DNA from: Mycobacterium sp. 1465703.0
Lineage (GTDB): Bacteria; Actinomycetota; Actinomycetes; Mycobacteriales; Mycobacteriaceae
NCBI RefSeq assembly: GCF_001672975.1
Contig: NZ_LZKU01000238.1
Coordinates: 1 to 64,000, forward strand
Reading direction: 5' to 3'
DNA: 64,000 nucleotides
The translations under genes and the position numbers were made by a program. Under the pieces are notes generated by a model. That model searched no databases, was not told where the DNA came from, and worked only from the letters and a program-made list of their open reading frames with translations. This document shows, piece by piece, positions 28,239 to 36,880 of this stretch. How positions within the stretch are numbered: position 1 is the stretch's first letter; the number at the start of each line of letters is the position of its first letter.

Positions 28239-31200
28239 ATGCAAATGACCAAGGCCGAGTCGACCGAGCTCTTCGTCGGGCCCCCCGACACACCGCTGCA
28301 GGTGGTCCGCGTCGCCGTATCCGAGTGCGCAAGGCCCACCAGCGTCCGCATCGACGGCCTCGGTCTGCGCGGACAGGTGATCGCCGAACCCGGATGCGAG
28401 GTTGTCGAGGTGGCGGTGACGGTCGACGAGCCCGTCGTCGGTGAGCGCCGGCGCGCGCGGGCGCACGCCGGTGGTGCGGCGCTGTCGTTCGACTTCACCG
28501 TCGCCGAGCCCGGGTGGACCATGTTCATGGTCAGCCACTTCCACTACGACCCGGTGTGGTGGAACACCCAGGGCGCCTACACCAGCGAGTGGACCGAGGA
28601 CCCGCCCGGGCGCGCCCGCCAGACCAACGGATTCGAGCTGGTGCACGCCCATCTGGAGATGGCGCGCCGCGATCCCGAGTACAAGTTCGTGCTGGCCGAG
28701 GTCGACTACCTCAAGCCGTACTGGGACACCCACCCCGAAGACCGGGCCGATCTGCGCCGGTTCATCGACCAAGGCCGCGTCGAGGTGATGGGCGGCGCCT
28801 ACAACGAACCCAACACCAACCTCACCAGCCCGGAAACGACGATTCGAAACCTAGTGCACGGCACCGGTTTTCAACGCCACGTCCTGGGAGCCAACCCGGC
28901 CACCGCCTGGCAGCTCGATGTGTTCGGTCACGATCCGCAGTTTCCCGGCATGGCCGCCGACGCGGGTCTGACCTCTAGCTCGTGGGCCAGGGGACCGCAC
29001 CACCAGTGGGGTCCGGCGCACAGCGGGGCGGGCATGGCCGGGATGCAGTTCTGCAGCGAGTTCGAGTGGATCTCACCATCGGGCCGCGGCCTGCTCACCC
29101 ACTACATGCCCGCGCACTATTCGGCGGGCTGGTGGATGGATTCGTCGACGTCGCTGGGCGAGGCCGAGGCCGCCACCTATGAGCTCTTCGATCAGCTCAA
29201 ACGGGTCGCGTTGACCCGCAATGTGCTGCTGCCCGTCGGCACCGATTACACGCCGCCCAACAAGTGGGTCACCGAGATCCACCGCGACTGGGCCGCCCGC
29301 TACACCTGGCCGCGCTTCGTGTGCGCGCTGCCCAGCGAGTTCTTCGCGGCGGTGCGCGCCGAACTGGCCCAGCGCGACTGCGTGCCCTCGCCCCAGACCC
29401 GGGACATGAACCCGATCTACACCGGCAAGGACGTGTCCTACATCGACACCAAGCAGGCCAACCGGGCCGCGGAGAACATCGTGTTGCAGGCCGAACGCTT
29501 CGCGGTGTTCGCCGGCCTGATGACCGGCGCCGGCTACCCGCAGGCCGCCCTGGCCAAGGCCTGGGTGCAGCTGGCCTACGGCGCACATCACGACGCCATC
29601 ACCGGCTCGGAATCCGATCAGGTCTACCTCGATCTGCTCACCGGCTGGCGCGACGCCTGGGAACTGGGCCGAACCGCCCGGGACAATGCGCTGGCGCTGC
29701 TGTCCAGCGCCGTCGGTACCGCTGAGGATGACGTGGTCGTGTGGAATCCGCTGTCTTGCCGCCGCACCGACATCGTCACCGCACACCTGGACCGGCCGCT
29801 CGGCGCCCGGGTGCGGGTACTCGACGCCGACGGTGCCGAGCAGCCGGCGCACGTCGAGCACGACGGCCGGTCGGTCAGCTGGCTGGCGCGCGACGTGCCG
29901 TCGCTGGGTTGGCGGGCGTATCGGTTGGTGGCCGCGCATGAGCAAGACGAACCGGCCGGCTGGGAACCAGTGCCGGGGTCGGTGATCTGCAACGAGCACC
30001 ACCGCGTCGAGGTCGACGCGGTGCGCGGCGGGTCGGTCTCGTCCTGGGTGCATGACGGCCGCGAGTTGATCGGTGACGGGCGGGTGGGCAACGAGCTCGC
30101 CGTCTATGAGGAATACCCGGCGCATCCGACGCAGGGTGAGGGCCCGTGGCACCTGCTGCCCAAGGGCCCGGTGGTGTGCTCGTCGGAGTCGCCCGCCCGG
30201 GTGCAGGCCTACCGTGGGCCACTTGGTGAGCGGGTCGTGGTGCACGGCCGGATCGGCACGCTGCTGCGCTACACCCAAACCCTGACGCTGCTGCGTGGGG
30301 TGGCGCGGGTGGAGTGCCAGACCACGATCGACGAGTTCAGCGGCGCCGACCAGCTGGTGCGGCTGCGCTGGCCATGCCCGGTGCCGGGTGCCATGCCGGT
30401 CAGTGAGGTGGGCGACGCGGTGGTCGGCCGCGGTTTCGCGCTGCTGCACGAGGGGTCCCGCTCGGTGGATGCCGCCCGGCACCTGTGGGCCTTGGACAAC
30501 CCCGCGTACGGCTGGTTCGGGCTGTCCTCGGCGGTCCGGGTGCGGATATCCGGCGCCGGCGTACGCGCGGTGTCCGTCGCCGAGGTGGTGTCACCCACGG
30601 AGGCGGAGTCCGGGCCGCTGGCCCGGGAGTTGATGGTCGCGCTGGTTCGCGCCGGCGTCACCGCCACCTGCAGCGCCGCTGACAAACCGCGCTACGGCCA
30701 CCTCGAGGTGGACTCCAATCTGCCCGACGCGCGCATCGCGCTGGGCGGGCCGGCGCACAACGGCTTCGCCGCGGCCGTGCTGGCCGACGCCGGTACGGCG
30801 TACTCCGATGAACTGGACCGCCAGTTGGCTTCCACCGGCCGGGCCAGGGTGTGGGTGCCGGCCGCGACGCCGCTGGACGCGGTGTGGGTGCCCGATGCCG
30901 ACCTGCGTCCGGTGCGGGCGTTGCCGGTGCTGGTGATCGCCGGGCGCGACGAGCAGAACCTGCGGGCCGCGATCGCCGAGCTGGCCGAGGATCTCGCCGA
31001 CGCCGAGATCCTCGTGACTCAGCAATCGCCTTCGGGGACAGACGCTTTCGAAGACCGCACCGTCGCACTGCTCAACCGTGGAGTGCCCAGCTTCGCCGTC
31101 GACACCGAGGGCACCCTGCACACCGCGCTGATGCGTTCGTGCACCGGCTGGCCGTCGGGCATCTGGATCGACGACCCGCGCCGCACCGCGCCGGACGGCT

Positions 31201-32423
31201 CCAACTTTCAACTCCAGCACTGGACGCACGTCTTCGACTACGCGTTGGTCAGCGCGGCGGGCGACTGGCGGCGTGCCGACATCCCTACCCGCAGCGCGCA
31301 GTTCGCCCAGCCACTGCTGGCGGTCACACCGAGCCGGCGTCGCGGTGTACTGCCGCCCGCCGGATCGCTGCTGAGCGTCGAACCCGCCCACTCGGTACAG
31401 CTGGCCGCCCTCAAGGCCGCCGGAAATCCACTGGCCGCGGGCAGCGCCGCGCCGCTGGACCCGCACGCGGTGGCCCTGCGCCTGGTGGAGACGACCGGGG
31501 CGGGCGGCCGCGTCGTCCTCGGCTCGGACGTCGCAACGGTGAGCGACCTGAAATGCGCCGATCTGCTGGAAAACCCGTCGCAACCTGTGGGCTCGGTCGA
31601 CCTGCACGGCTATCAGGTGGCGACGGTGCTGGCCCGAATCGACATGCCCAAGGCGTCGACCGACGCCGCCGACCTGGCGCCGCACGCCGAGGCCGCGCAG
31701 CCGCTGTACGCCCGGTATTGGCTGCACAATCGAGGCCCCGCGCCGCTGGGGGGTCTGCCGGCGGTCGCCCACCTGCACCCGTCGCAGGTGACCGCGGAGC
31801 CGGGCAGCGTGGTGACGCTGCGTCTCACCGTGTCCAGCGACAGCACCGATGCCACCTTGCACGGCTCGGTCGTCCTCGGCTGTCCGGATGGCTGGACGGC
31901 CAAGCGCGCCAAGCTGCCGGTCACGCTGCGCAGCGGCGAGCATCGGCACGTCGACGTGGAGGTGACGGTCCCGGCCGGCGCCGAACCGGGTCGCTACCCG
32001 GTCCGAGCCGAACTCCGCATCACCGGCGACAGCGTCCCGCCTTGCTGGCGGCAACCCGTCGAGGACGTCTGCGTGGTGGCGGTCGGCCGGCCGGCCGGTG
32101 AGCTCATCTACCTGGCCGACGGGCCCGCCGAGGTCACGCTGCGGCCCGGTGAAGCGGGCGCACTGGCCGTGACCGTCGGCAGCGGCGCCGGCGCCGGCGC
32201 CGACCTGGCGCTGGAGGCGCATCTGATCAGCCCCTGGGGCACTTGGGAATGGATGGGTCCGGGCGCGCTCGGCGCGGTGCTGCCCGCCCGCGGCACCGTG
32301 GACCTAGGCTTCCAACTGAACCCGCCGGCCTGGCTGGAACCCGGCCAGTGGTGGGCGCTGGTGCGGATCGGCTGCGCCGGCCGACTGGTCTACTCGCCGG
32401 CGGTGAAGGTGACGGTGAGGTGA
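28239..32423 (+). CDS. GH38-family alpha-mannosidase (Rv0648-like)
   Basis: A 1394-residue glycoside hydrolase, longer than the M. tuberculosis homolog as I recall. The catalytic N-terminus has VSHFHYDPVWWNTQGAYT, FVLAEVDYLKPYWDTHPED and TAWQLDVFGHDPQFPG, where the Asp of QLDVFGH corresponds to the GH38 nucleophile. The C-terminal third is Ig-like: QVTAEPGSVVTLRLTVSSDS and a NEW3-type segment near TVPAGAEPGRYPVRAELRI. No signal peptide is evident. It would hydrolyse mannosides or glycans, possibly recycling lipomannan-type material (inference). The stop is 2 bp before the next gene. Confidence 0.86.
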   Translation: MQMTKAESTELFVGPPDTPLQVVRVAVSECARPTSVRIDGLGLRGQVIAEPGCEVVEVAVTVDEPVVGERRRARAHAGGAALSFDFTVAEPGWTMFMVSHFHYDPVWWNTQGAYTSEWTEDPPGRARQTNGFELVHAHLEMARRDPEYKFVLAEVDYLKPYWDTHPEDRADLRRFIDQGRVEVMGGAYNEPNTNLTSPETTIRNLVHGTGFQRHVLGANPATAWQLDVFGHDPQFPGMAADAGLTSSSWARGPHHQWGPAHSGAGMAGMQFCSEFEWISPSGRGLLTHYMPAHYSAGWWMDSSTSLGEAEAATYELFDQLKRVALTRNVLLPVGTDYTPPNKWVTEIHRDWAARYTWPRFVCALPSEFFAAVRAELAQRDCVPSPQTRDMNPIYTGKDVSYIDTKQANRAAENIVLQAERFAVFAGLMTGAGYPQAALAKAWVQLAYGAHHDAITGSESDQVYLDLLTGWRDAWELGRTARDNALALLSSAVGTAEDDVVVWNPLSCRRTDIVTAHLDRPLGARVRVLDADGAEQPAHVEHDGRSVSWLARDVPSLGWRAYRLVAAHEQDEPAGWEPVPGSVICNEHHRVEVDAVRGGSVSSWVHDGRELIGDGRVGNELAVYEEYPAHPTQGEGPWHLLPKGPVVCSSESPARVQAYRGPLGERVVVHGRIGTLLRYTQTLTLLRGVARVECQTTIDEFSGADQLVRLRWPCPVPGAMPVSEVGDAVVGRGFALLHEGSRSVDAARHLWALDNPAYGWFGLSSAVRVRISGAGVRAVSVAEVVSPTEAESGPLARELMVALVRAGVTATCSAADKPRYGHLEVDSNLPDARIALGGPAHNGFAAAVLADAGTAYSDELDRQLASTGRARVWVPAATPLDAVWVPDADLRPVRALPVLVIAGRDEQNLRAAIAELAEDLADAEILVTQQSPSGTDAFEDRTVALLNRGVPSFAVDTEGTLHTALMRSCTGWPSGIWIDDPRRTAPDGSNFQLQHWTHVFDYALVSAAGDWRRADIPTRSAQFAQPLLAVTPSRRRGVLPPAGSLLSVEPAHSVQLAALKAAGNPLAAGSAAPLDPHAVALRLVETTGAGGRVVLGSDVATVSDLKCADLLENPSQPVGSVDLHGYQVATVLARIDMPKASTDAADLAPHAEAAQPLYARYWLHNRGPAPLGGLPAVAHLHPSQVTAEPGSVVTLRLTVSSDSTDATLHGSVVLGCPDGWTAKRAKLPVTLRSGEHRHVDVEVTVPAGAEPGRYPVRAELRITGDSVPPCWRQPVEDVCVVAVGRPAGELIYLADGPAEVTLRPGEAGALAVTVGSGAGAGADLALEAHLISPWGTWEWMGPGALGAVLPARGTVDLGFQLNPPAWLEPGQWWALVRIGCAGRLVYSPAVKVTVR

Positions 32424-32425
32424 GG

Positions 32426-33037
32426 ATGCGTCCCATCGCGATCGTCGCGGGTGTGCCCGTTGCGCCGAGCGTCCTCGACGCGGCCGAAGCGCGGCTGCGC
32501 ACCGCGCGGGGAGCGGCCGCCCTGCCGGTGAGCGGCACCAGCGAGGGCCGGCAACTGCGGCGCTGGCTGACCCAACTGATCGTCACCGAGCGGGTGGTCG
32601 CCGCGGAGGCGGCCGCGCGCGGGTTGAGCGGGCGCGACGCACCGTCCGGGGAGGAGCTGCTGCCCGACGTGACCGCCCGGCTGGAGATCGGCAGCATCGC
32701 CGCGGCCGTGCTGGCCGACCCGCGTGCCCGCTCGCTGTTCGCCGACGTCACCGCCGGGGTGCAGGTGGCCGACACCGAGGTGGCCGCGTATCACGCCCGC
32801 AACCCGCTGCGCTTCGCCACGCCCGTGCGAGACGAACACGGCTGGCACACAACGGCCTTGACCGGCCCGCCGCTGGACGAAGTGCGGTCGGCGATCGGCG
32901 AGCACCTGCGCGGCGCCGCGCGGCGACGCGCCTTCCGATTGTGGCTGGACGCGCGGCGCGCCGAGCTGGTGCAACTCGCACCCGGCTACGAGCATCCCGG
33001 CGATCCCCGTCAGCCCGACAACACCCACCGGCACTGA
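32426..33037 (+). CDS. SurA/PrsA N-domain-like protein (Rv0649-like)
   Basis: A 203-residue protein starting MRPIAIVAGVPVAPSVLD. The M. tuberculosis counterpart (Rv0649) is annotated as FabD2, a malonyltransferase, but I see no GHSxG serine motif here. Instead the layout resembles parvulin-type chaperones without the PPIase domain: RRWLTQLIVTERVVAAEAAA (a SurA N-type helix), DTEVAAYHARNPLRF, then LDEVRSAIGEHLRGAARRRA and RLWLDARRAELV. Only about 20 residues separate the YHARNPLRF part from the C-terminal helix, too short for a rotamase domain. It lies between the mannosidase and ROK kinase, almost overlapping both, so probably in one operon. No signal peptide is seen. Confidence 0.72.
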   Translation: MRPIAIVAGVPVAPSVLDAAEARLRTARGAAALPVSGTSEGRQLRRWLTQLIVTERVVAAEAAARGLSGRDAPSGEELLPDVTARLEIGSIAAAVLADPRARSLFADVTAGVQVADTEVAAYHARNPLRFATPVRDEHGWHTTALTGPPLDEVRSAIGEHLRGAARRRAFRLWLDARRAELVQLAPGYEHPGDPRQPDNTHRH

Positions 33038-33042
33038 GCGCC

Positions 33043-33963
33043 ATGCTTACCCTCTGCCTGGACATCGGCGGCACCAAAATCGCTGCTGCGCTGGCAGATT
33101 CGGCGGGCAAGCTGGTGTACACCGCCATCCGCCCCACGCCGATCACCACAGCGGCCGAAGCGGTCTGGGCCGTCATCGAAGCGATGATCGCCGACGCGCT
33201 GGCCGCGGCCGACGCCGCGGTCGGCGCCGTGGGGATCGCATCGGCCGGGCCCATCGATCTGCGCAGCGGATCGGTCAGCCCGATCAACATCGGCAGTTGG
33301 GATCGTTTCCCGTTGCGCGACAAGGTCGCTGCGACAGTGCCCGGACTACCGGTGCTGCTGGCCGGCGACGGCGTCTGTATGGCGTTGGGGGAGCACTGGA
33401 TTGGTGCGGGGAAGAGCGCCGGCCCGGACGCCCGGTTTCTGCTGGGCATGGTGGTGTCCACCGGGGTGGGCGGCGGACTGGTGCTCGACGGTGTCCCGTA
33501 CTCGGGGCGCACCGGCAATGCCGGACACGTCGGGCACGTGGTGGTCGAACTGGACGGCCGGCTGTGCACCTGCGGCGGCCACGGCTGCGTGGAGACCTTC
33601 GCCTCCGGGCCGTGGATGGTGCGCTGGGCACGAGAAAACGGGTGGTCGGCACCGCCCGGTGCCGGTGCCAGCGACCTGGCCGCCGCGGCGGCGGCGTCAG
33701 ACCCGTTGGCCCAGAAAGCCTTTCACCGAGGCGCCAATGCGCTGGCCGCGATGATCGCCTCGGTCGGCGCGGTGTGCGACTTGGATCTGGTGGTGATCGG
33801 CGGAGGTGTGGCCAAATCCGGGCCGCTGCTATTCGACCCGCTGCGCGCGAAGCTGTCCGAATACGCCGGCCTGGACTTCTTGTCCGGGCTGCGGGTGGTG
33901 CCGGGCGAGCTCGGTGGGTCAGCCGGACTGATCGGCGCGGCCCGGCTGGCGAGCCTCAGCTGA
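33043..33963 (+). CDS. ROK-family sugar kinase (Rv0650-like)
   Basis: A 306-residue ROK-family protein without an N-terminal helix-turn-helix, so a kinase rather than a repressor. The phosphate-1 motif is LCLDIGGTKIAAAL. The ROK zinc motif CxCGxxGC is CTCGGHGCVETFASGP. The glycine-rich GLIGAARLASLS closes the ATP site. It probably phosphorylates glucose, mannose or a related hexose; with the upstream GH38 mannosidase a mannose- or glycan-salvage route is a reasonable guess. The ATG at 33043 starts 5 bp after the previous stop. It ends 8 bp inside the convergent HxlR gene. Confidence 0.88.
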   Translation: MLTLCLDIGGTKIAAALADSAGKLVYTAIRPTPITTAAEAVWAVIEAMIADALAAADAAVGAVGIASAGPIDLRSGSVSPINIGSWDRFPLRDKVAATVPGLPVLLAGDGVCMALGEHWIGAGKSAGPDARFLLGMVVSTGVGGGLVLDGVPYSGRTGNAGHVGHVVVELDGRLCTCGGHGCVETFASGPWMVRWARENGWSAPPGAGASDLAAAAAASDPLAQKAFHRGANALAAMIASVGAVCDLDLVVIGGGVAKSGPLLFDPLRAKLSEYAGLDFLSGLRVVPGELGGSAGLIGAARLASLS

Positions 33964-34285
33964 CCCGCTGCATGTGCTTTCGGCCCCAGTCGCACAGACT
34001 CGCCAGCACTGGACCCAGCGTCCTGCCGTACTCGGAGAGCGAATAGTGCACACACGGCGGCACGGTGCGGGCGTCGTGGCGGTCGATGATCCCGGCGTCG
34101 ACCAGTTCGTGCAGATGCCGGATCAGCATGCGCTCGGTGATGCCGGGGATGCTGCGCCGCAATTCGGCCGTCCGCATCGGCCCGTCGCACAGTCGCCACA
34201 GGATGGTGCCCTTCCAGCGGCCGTCGATGACCGACAGCGCTGCGTCGATCGGGCAGTCGCTCACTTCCTTCTTGGACACCGCCAT
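33956..34285 (-). CDS. HxlR-family winged-helix regulator
   Basis: A 109-residue MarR/HxlR-type regulator. It has CPIDAALSVIDGRWKGTILW, SIPGITERMLIRHLHELVDAG and VHYSLSEYGRTLGPVLASLC, the winged-helix core and its dimerising C-terminal helix. The N-terminal cysteine (SDCPID) is common in HxlR proteins that sense thiol or electrophile stress. It is divergent from a DUF1772 membrane protein, with a shared 71-bp gap holding a palindrome. The 3' end overlaps the ROK gene on the opposite strand by 8 bp. Confidence 0.88.
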   Translation of the reverse strand: MAVSKKEVSDCPIDAALSVIDGRWKGTILWRLCDGPMRTAELRRSIPGITERMLIRHLHELVDAGIIDRHDARTVPPCVHYSLSEYGRTLGPVLASLCDWGRKHMQRVS

Positions 34286-34301
34286 CGGACGCTCCCTACG
34301 C

Positions 34302-34333
34302 TGACTAATTTGTCAGTACCTTGATAATTGTCA
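34302..34333. promoter_or_regulatory. candidate HxlR operator
   Basis: TGACTAATTTGTCA (34302-34315) is an inverted repeat of TGAC/GTCA, and a second, weaker copy TGATAATTGTCA follows at 34322-34333. Both lie between the divergent HxlR and DUF1772 genes, where HxlR proteins commonly autoregulate. Confidence 0.55.
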
Positions 34334-34356
34334 GCATAACCGCGAAGGTCAATGCC

Positions 34357-34797
34357 ATGAACCACAGCATCGACGCACTCGCGGTTGTAGTCACCGGACT
34401 GATGGTCGGCGTGGAGCTGGCGGTCGCGGTGTTCTTCAACCCGCTCATCGCCCGGCTGCCCGACGACGCCTACCGCGCGGCCCGCGGCGGGTCCGGTCGA
34501 GCGCTCGGCACGACGATGCCCTTCTGGTATGCCGTCGTGCTGCTGCTGTTGGTGACGCTGGCCGTCGACCAGCGCGGAGCCCCGCGCGACTGGCTCTGCG
34601 CCCTCGCCGCCGGCCTGATGGCCGTCGCGGTACTGCTGACGATCACCATGCTGGTGCCGCTGAACAACCGCATCGCGAAGTGGCCGAGCACCGGTGAGTT
34701 CTCGCGCGAGCTCGCCGCCAAGTGGGATCGACGGCACCGGGTCCGGGTGATCCTGCTGCTGGCGGTGTTCGTCCTGCTGGCCATCGCCGTCACCTGA
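34357..34797 (+). CDS. DUF1772 membrane protein
   Basis: A 146-residue protein with four hydrophobic helices (ALAVVVTGLMVGVELAVAVF, PFWYAVVLLLLVTLAV, a third near LCALAAGLMAVAVLLTI, and RVRVILLLAVFVLLAIAV). The N-terminal MNHSIDAL and the segment LVPLNNRIAKW match DUF1772, a family that includes anthrone oxygenase-like and YkgA-like proteins; it usually sits under an HxlR or TetR regulator. Function here is unknown, possibly in detoxifying a small molecule. The ATG at 34357 was taken; an in-frame ATG at 34321 lies inside the operator region. Confidence 0.78.
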   Translation: MNHSIDALAVVVTGLMVGVELAVAVFFNPLIARLPDDAYRAARGGSGRALGTTMPFWYAVVLLLLVTLAVDQRGAPRDWLCALAAGLMAVAVLLTITMLVPLNNRIAKWPSTGEFSRELAAKWDRRHRVRVILLLAVFVLLAIAVT

Positions 34798-34823
34798 GCC
34801 GTGAGTTGTCGGCCGACGCCGTT

Positions 34824-34853
34824 TTGGCTGACCGGGCGTGGTCAGGCTATTCT
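34824..34853 (+). promoter_or_regulatory. rplJL sigma-A promoter
   Basis: TTGGCT at 34824-34829 and TATTCT at 34848-34853 with an 18-bp spacer. The expected start of transcription is near 34860, about 200 bp upstream of rplJ, which leaves room for the L10 leader. Confidence 0.6.
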
Positions 34854-34863
34854 GTTAGCCGAT

Positions 34864-35010
34864 CCACCGAAGACCGTCGGTCACCGAGCAATCGGTTGAA
34901 GGTCCGGGACATCCCGGCGGCCCACGCAGGAGGACGAGGCACTAACGCCGGCTCACGCCGGCGTGTTTTCCACGCCCCGGCCGCTTCTGCGCCGGGGCGT
35001 TCGTCGTTCT
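34864..35010 (+). ncRNA. L10 ribosomal protein leader
   Basis: The 5' untranslated region of rplJ folds into several stems, including a strong AACGCCGG/CCGGCGT pair near 34941-34964 and GCCCCGG/CCGGGGC near 34973-35000. L10 or the L10-L12 complex is known to bind such leaders and repress translation. Position and structure fit the bacterial L10 leader. Boundaries are approximate because they were judged by eye. Confidence 0.6.
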
Positions 35011-35061
35011 GCGGGGGAATCGAGACGACACGTCGTATGACTTTGACTTCAGGAGGTAGGC

Positions 35062-35688
35062 ATGGCCAGGGCTGACAAGGCCACCGCCGTTGCAGACATC
35101 GCCGAGCAGTTCAAGGAAGCGACCGCGACTCTGATCACGGAGTACCGCGGTCTGACCGTGGCCAACCTGGCCGAGCTGCGGCGCTCGCTTAACGGCGCGG
35201 CCACCTACTCGGTGGCCAAGAACACGCTGGTCAAGCGTGCGGCTTCGGAAGCCGGGGTGGAGGGGCTCGACGAGCTCTTCGCCGGCCCGACGGCCATCGC
35301 ATTCGTCACCGGGGAACCGGTCGACGCCGCCAAGGCCATCAAGACCTTCGCCAAGGAACACAAGGCGCTGGTCATCAAGGGCGGCTACATGGACGGCCGT
35401 GCACTGACGGTCGCCGAAGTCGAGCGCATCGCCGATCTCGAATCGCGCGAGGTGCTGCTGGCCAAGCTGGCCGGTGCGATGAAGGGCAACCTCGCCAAGG
35501 CGGCCGGGCTGTTCAACGCTCCGGCTTCACAGGTCGCCCGGCTGGCGGCCGCACTGCAAGAGAAGAAGGCCGCTGAAGCTCCGGCAGCCGCCGCCGCTGC
35601 AGAACCCGCAGCCGCTGCGGAAGCCACCCAAGAACCAGCTTCGGAAACACCCACTGAGGCCCCGGAAACCCCGGCCGAAGCCGAATAA
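35062..35688 (+). CDS. rplJ: 50S ribosomal protein L10
   Basis: L10 anchors the L7/L12 stalk to the ribosome. The 208-residue protein has the usual N-terminal rRNA-binding part ([52 protein letters not shown]). Its A/P/E-rich tail ([20 protein letters not shown]) makes it about 30 residues longer than the M. tuberculosis protein as recalled. The tail is low complexity and probably disordered. AGGAGGTAGGC gives a strong ribosome binding site. rplL follows after 44 bp. Confidence 0.96.
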   Translation: MARADKATAVADIAEQFKEATATLITEYRGLTVANLAELRRSLNGAATYSVAKNTLVKRAASEAGVEGLDELFAGPTAIAFVTGEPVDAAKAIKTFAKEHKALVIKGGYMDGRALTVAEVERIADLESREVLLAKLAGAMKGNLAKAAGLFNAPASQVARLAAALQEKKAAEAPAAAAAAEPAAAAEATQEPASETPTEAPETPAEAE

Positions 35689-35732
35689 CAACCAACCCGG
35701 AACCTGGGAAAAACAAGGAAGGACCCATACCC

Positions 35733-36125
35733 ATGGCAAAGATGTCTACCGACGACCTGCTCGACGCTTTCAAGGAAATGACCCTGCTGGAGCTCTCCGA
35801 CTTCGTCAAGAAGTTCGAGGAGACCTTCGAGGTCACCGCGGCCGCTCCGGTCGCCGTCGCCGCGGCCGGCCCAGCCGGTGGTGGCGCGCCCGCCGAGGCC
35901 GCCGAGGAGCAGTCGGAGTTCGACGTGATCCTCGAGGCCGCTGGCGACAAGAAGATCGGCGTCATCAAGGTGGTCCGCGAGATCGTCTCCGGCCTGGGCC
36001 TCAAGGAGGCCAAGGACCTGGTCGACGGCGCACCCAAGCCGCTGCTGGAGAAGGTCGCCAAGGAGGCCGCCGACGAGGCCAAGACCAAGCTCGAGGCCGC
36101 CGGCGCCACCGTCACCGTCAAGTAA
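35733..36125 (+). CDS. rplL: 50S ribosomal protein L7/L12
   Basis: A 130-residue stalk protein that recruits translational GTPases. The N-terminal dimerisation domain ([20 protein letters not shown]), the flexible alanine-rich hinge and the C-terminal domain ([36 protein letters not shown]) are intact. A strong hairpin terminator follows eight bp after the stop. Confidence 0.97.
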   Translation: MAKMSTDDLLDAFKEMTLLELSDFVKKFEETFEVTAAAPVAVAAAGPAGGGAPAEAAEEQSEFDVILEAAGDKKIGVIKVVREIVSGLGLKEAKDLVDGAPKPLLEKVAKEAADEAKTKLEAAGATVTVK

Positions 36126-36132
36126 GTCACTG

Positions 36133-36170
36133 CACGAATGCCCCCGGAAACCCCGGGGGCATTCGTGTTT
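36133..36170. terminator. bidirectional terminator between rplL and TetR gene
   Basis: CACGAATGCCCCCGG and CCGGGGGCATTCGTG form a 15-bp perfect stem with a short AAAC loop (36133-36167), followed by TTTTC. It lies between convergent genes and can act on both strands. Confidence 0.9.
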
Positions 36171-36845
36171 TCAGCGCCGGATAGCCCGCTGCGACTGACG
36201 GACCAGCTCGGGTGAATCACCCAGGGCAACAAGAAGATTCGTGGACAGCGCGGTGAGGACGGAGTCCACTGCCGCGCCCTGCCCGCCGTAAAACCCGGCC
36301 AGCTCGAGCATCACGAAGCCGTGGATCAGCGACCAGAACTGGGCCGCCGTTGCCACCACAGCCGCATCGTCGTCCGCGGAACCCGCGCCCCGGAACCGTC
36401 CGGCCAGCATGCATCGGTGCACCCCGCGGACCACGTGGGCGAAGCTCGGGTAGTCCTGCTCGATCTCGGCCACCGTCAACGTCAGGACGTTATGAATGGG
36501 CGCCGTGATGCCGTGCGCGGCGGTGCTGCCGAACATCAGCCGATACATGTGTGGCCGCTGGATCGCGTAGCGCCGGTAGGCGGTACCGACCGTCATCAGG
36601 TCGGCCACCGGGTCGTCGGTCCGCGGCACCGAGAGCGCGGCGTCGAACTGCCGCCAACCCTCCTCGGCGACCTCGGCGATGAGCCCCCGCATGCCGCCGA
36701 AGTGCGTGTAGAGCGCCATGGTGGACGTCCCGGCGGCGCCGGCCACCTTGCGGGTCTGCAGGGCGTCGGGCCCGTGGCCGTCGAGTAGGCCGACCGCGGC
36801 GTGCAGCATCTCGTCGCGGACGCTGCGCTGAACTTCGGAAGTCAT
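36171..36845 (-). CDS. TetR-family regulator (Rv0653c-like)
   Basis: A 224-residue TetR regulator. The helix-turn-helix is TRKVAGAAGTSTMALYTHFG near residue 30; the C-terminal part contains RYAIQRPHMYRLMFG and AAQFWSLIHGFVMLELAGFY, the ligand-binding domain of the WHG/TetR_C_33 type. It is divergent from a carotenoid oxygenase gene, with a palindrome in the gap. The start is uncertain: ATG at 36845 (MTSEV) has GAGAAG at a good distance, while ATG at 36854 (MATMTSEV) is equally possible. Confidence 0.9.
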   Translation of the reverse strand: MTSEVQRSVRDEMLHAAVGLLDGHGPDALQTRKVAGAAGTSTMALYTHFGGMRGLIAEVAEEGWRQFDAALSVPRTDDPVADLMTVGTAYRRYAIQRPHMYRLMFGSTAAHGITAPIHNVLTLTVAEIEQDYPSFAHVVRGVHRCMLAGRFRGAGSADDDAAVVATAAQFWSLIHGFVMLELAGFYGGQGAAVDSVLTALSTNLLVALGDSPELVRQSQRAIRR

Positions 36846-36880
36846 CGTTGCCATCTTCTCATCGGGCGCGTACGGTTCCA

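Noticed and set aside
25989-28772. A 927-codon minus-strand frame across lipG, the UbiB-like gene and the DinB-fold gene
   Set aside because: It crosses several real genes in another frame and shows low-complexity Arg/Gly/Pro composition typical of shadow frames.
30591-32222. Long minus-strand frame inside the mannosidase gene
   Set aside because: Antisense shadow of the mannosidase; no motif, start context or conserved neighbours.
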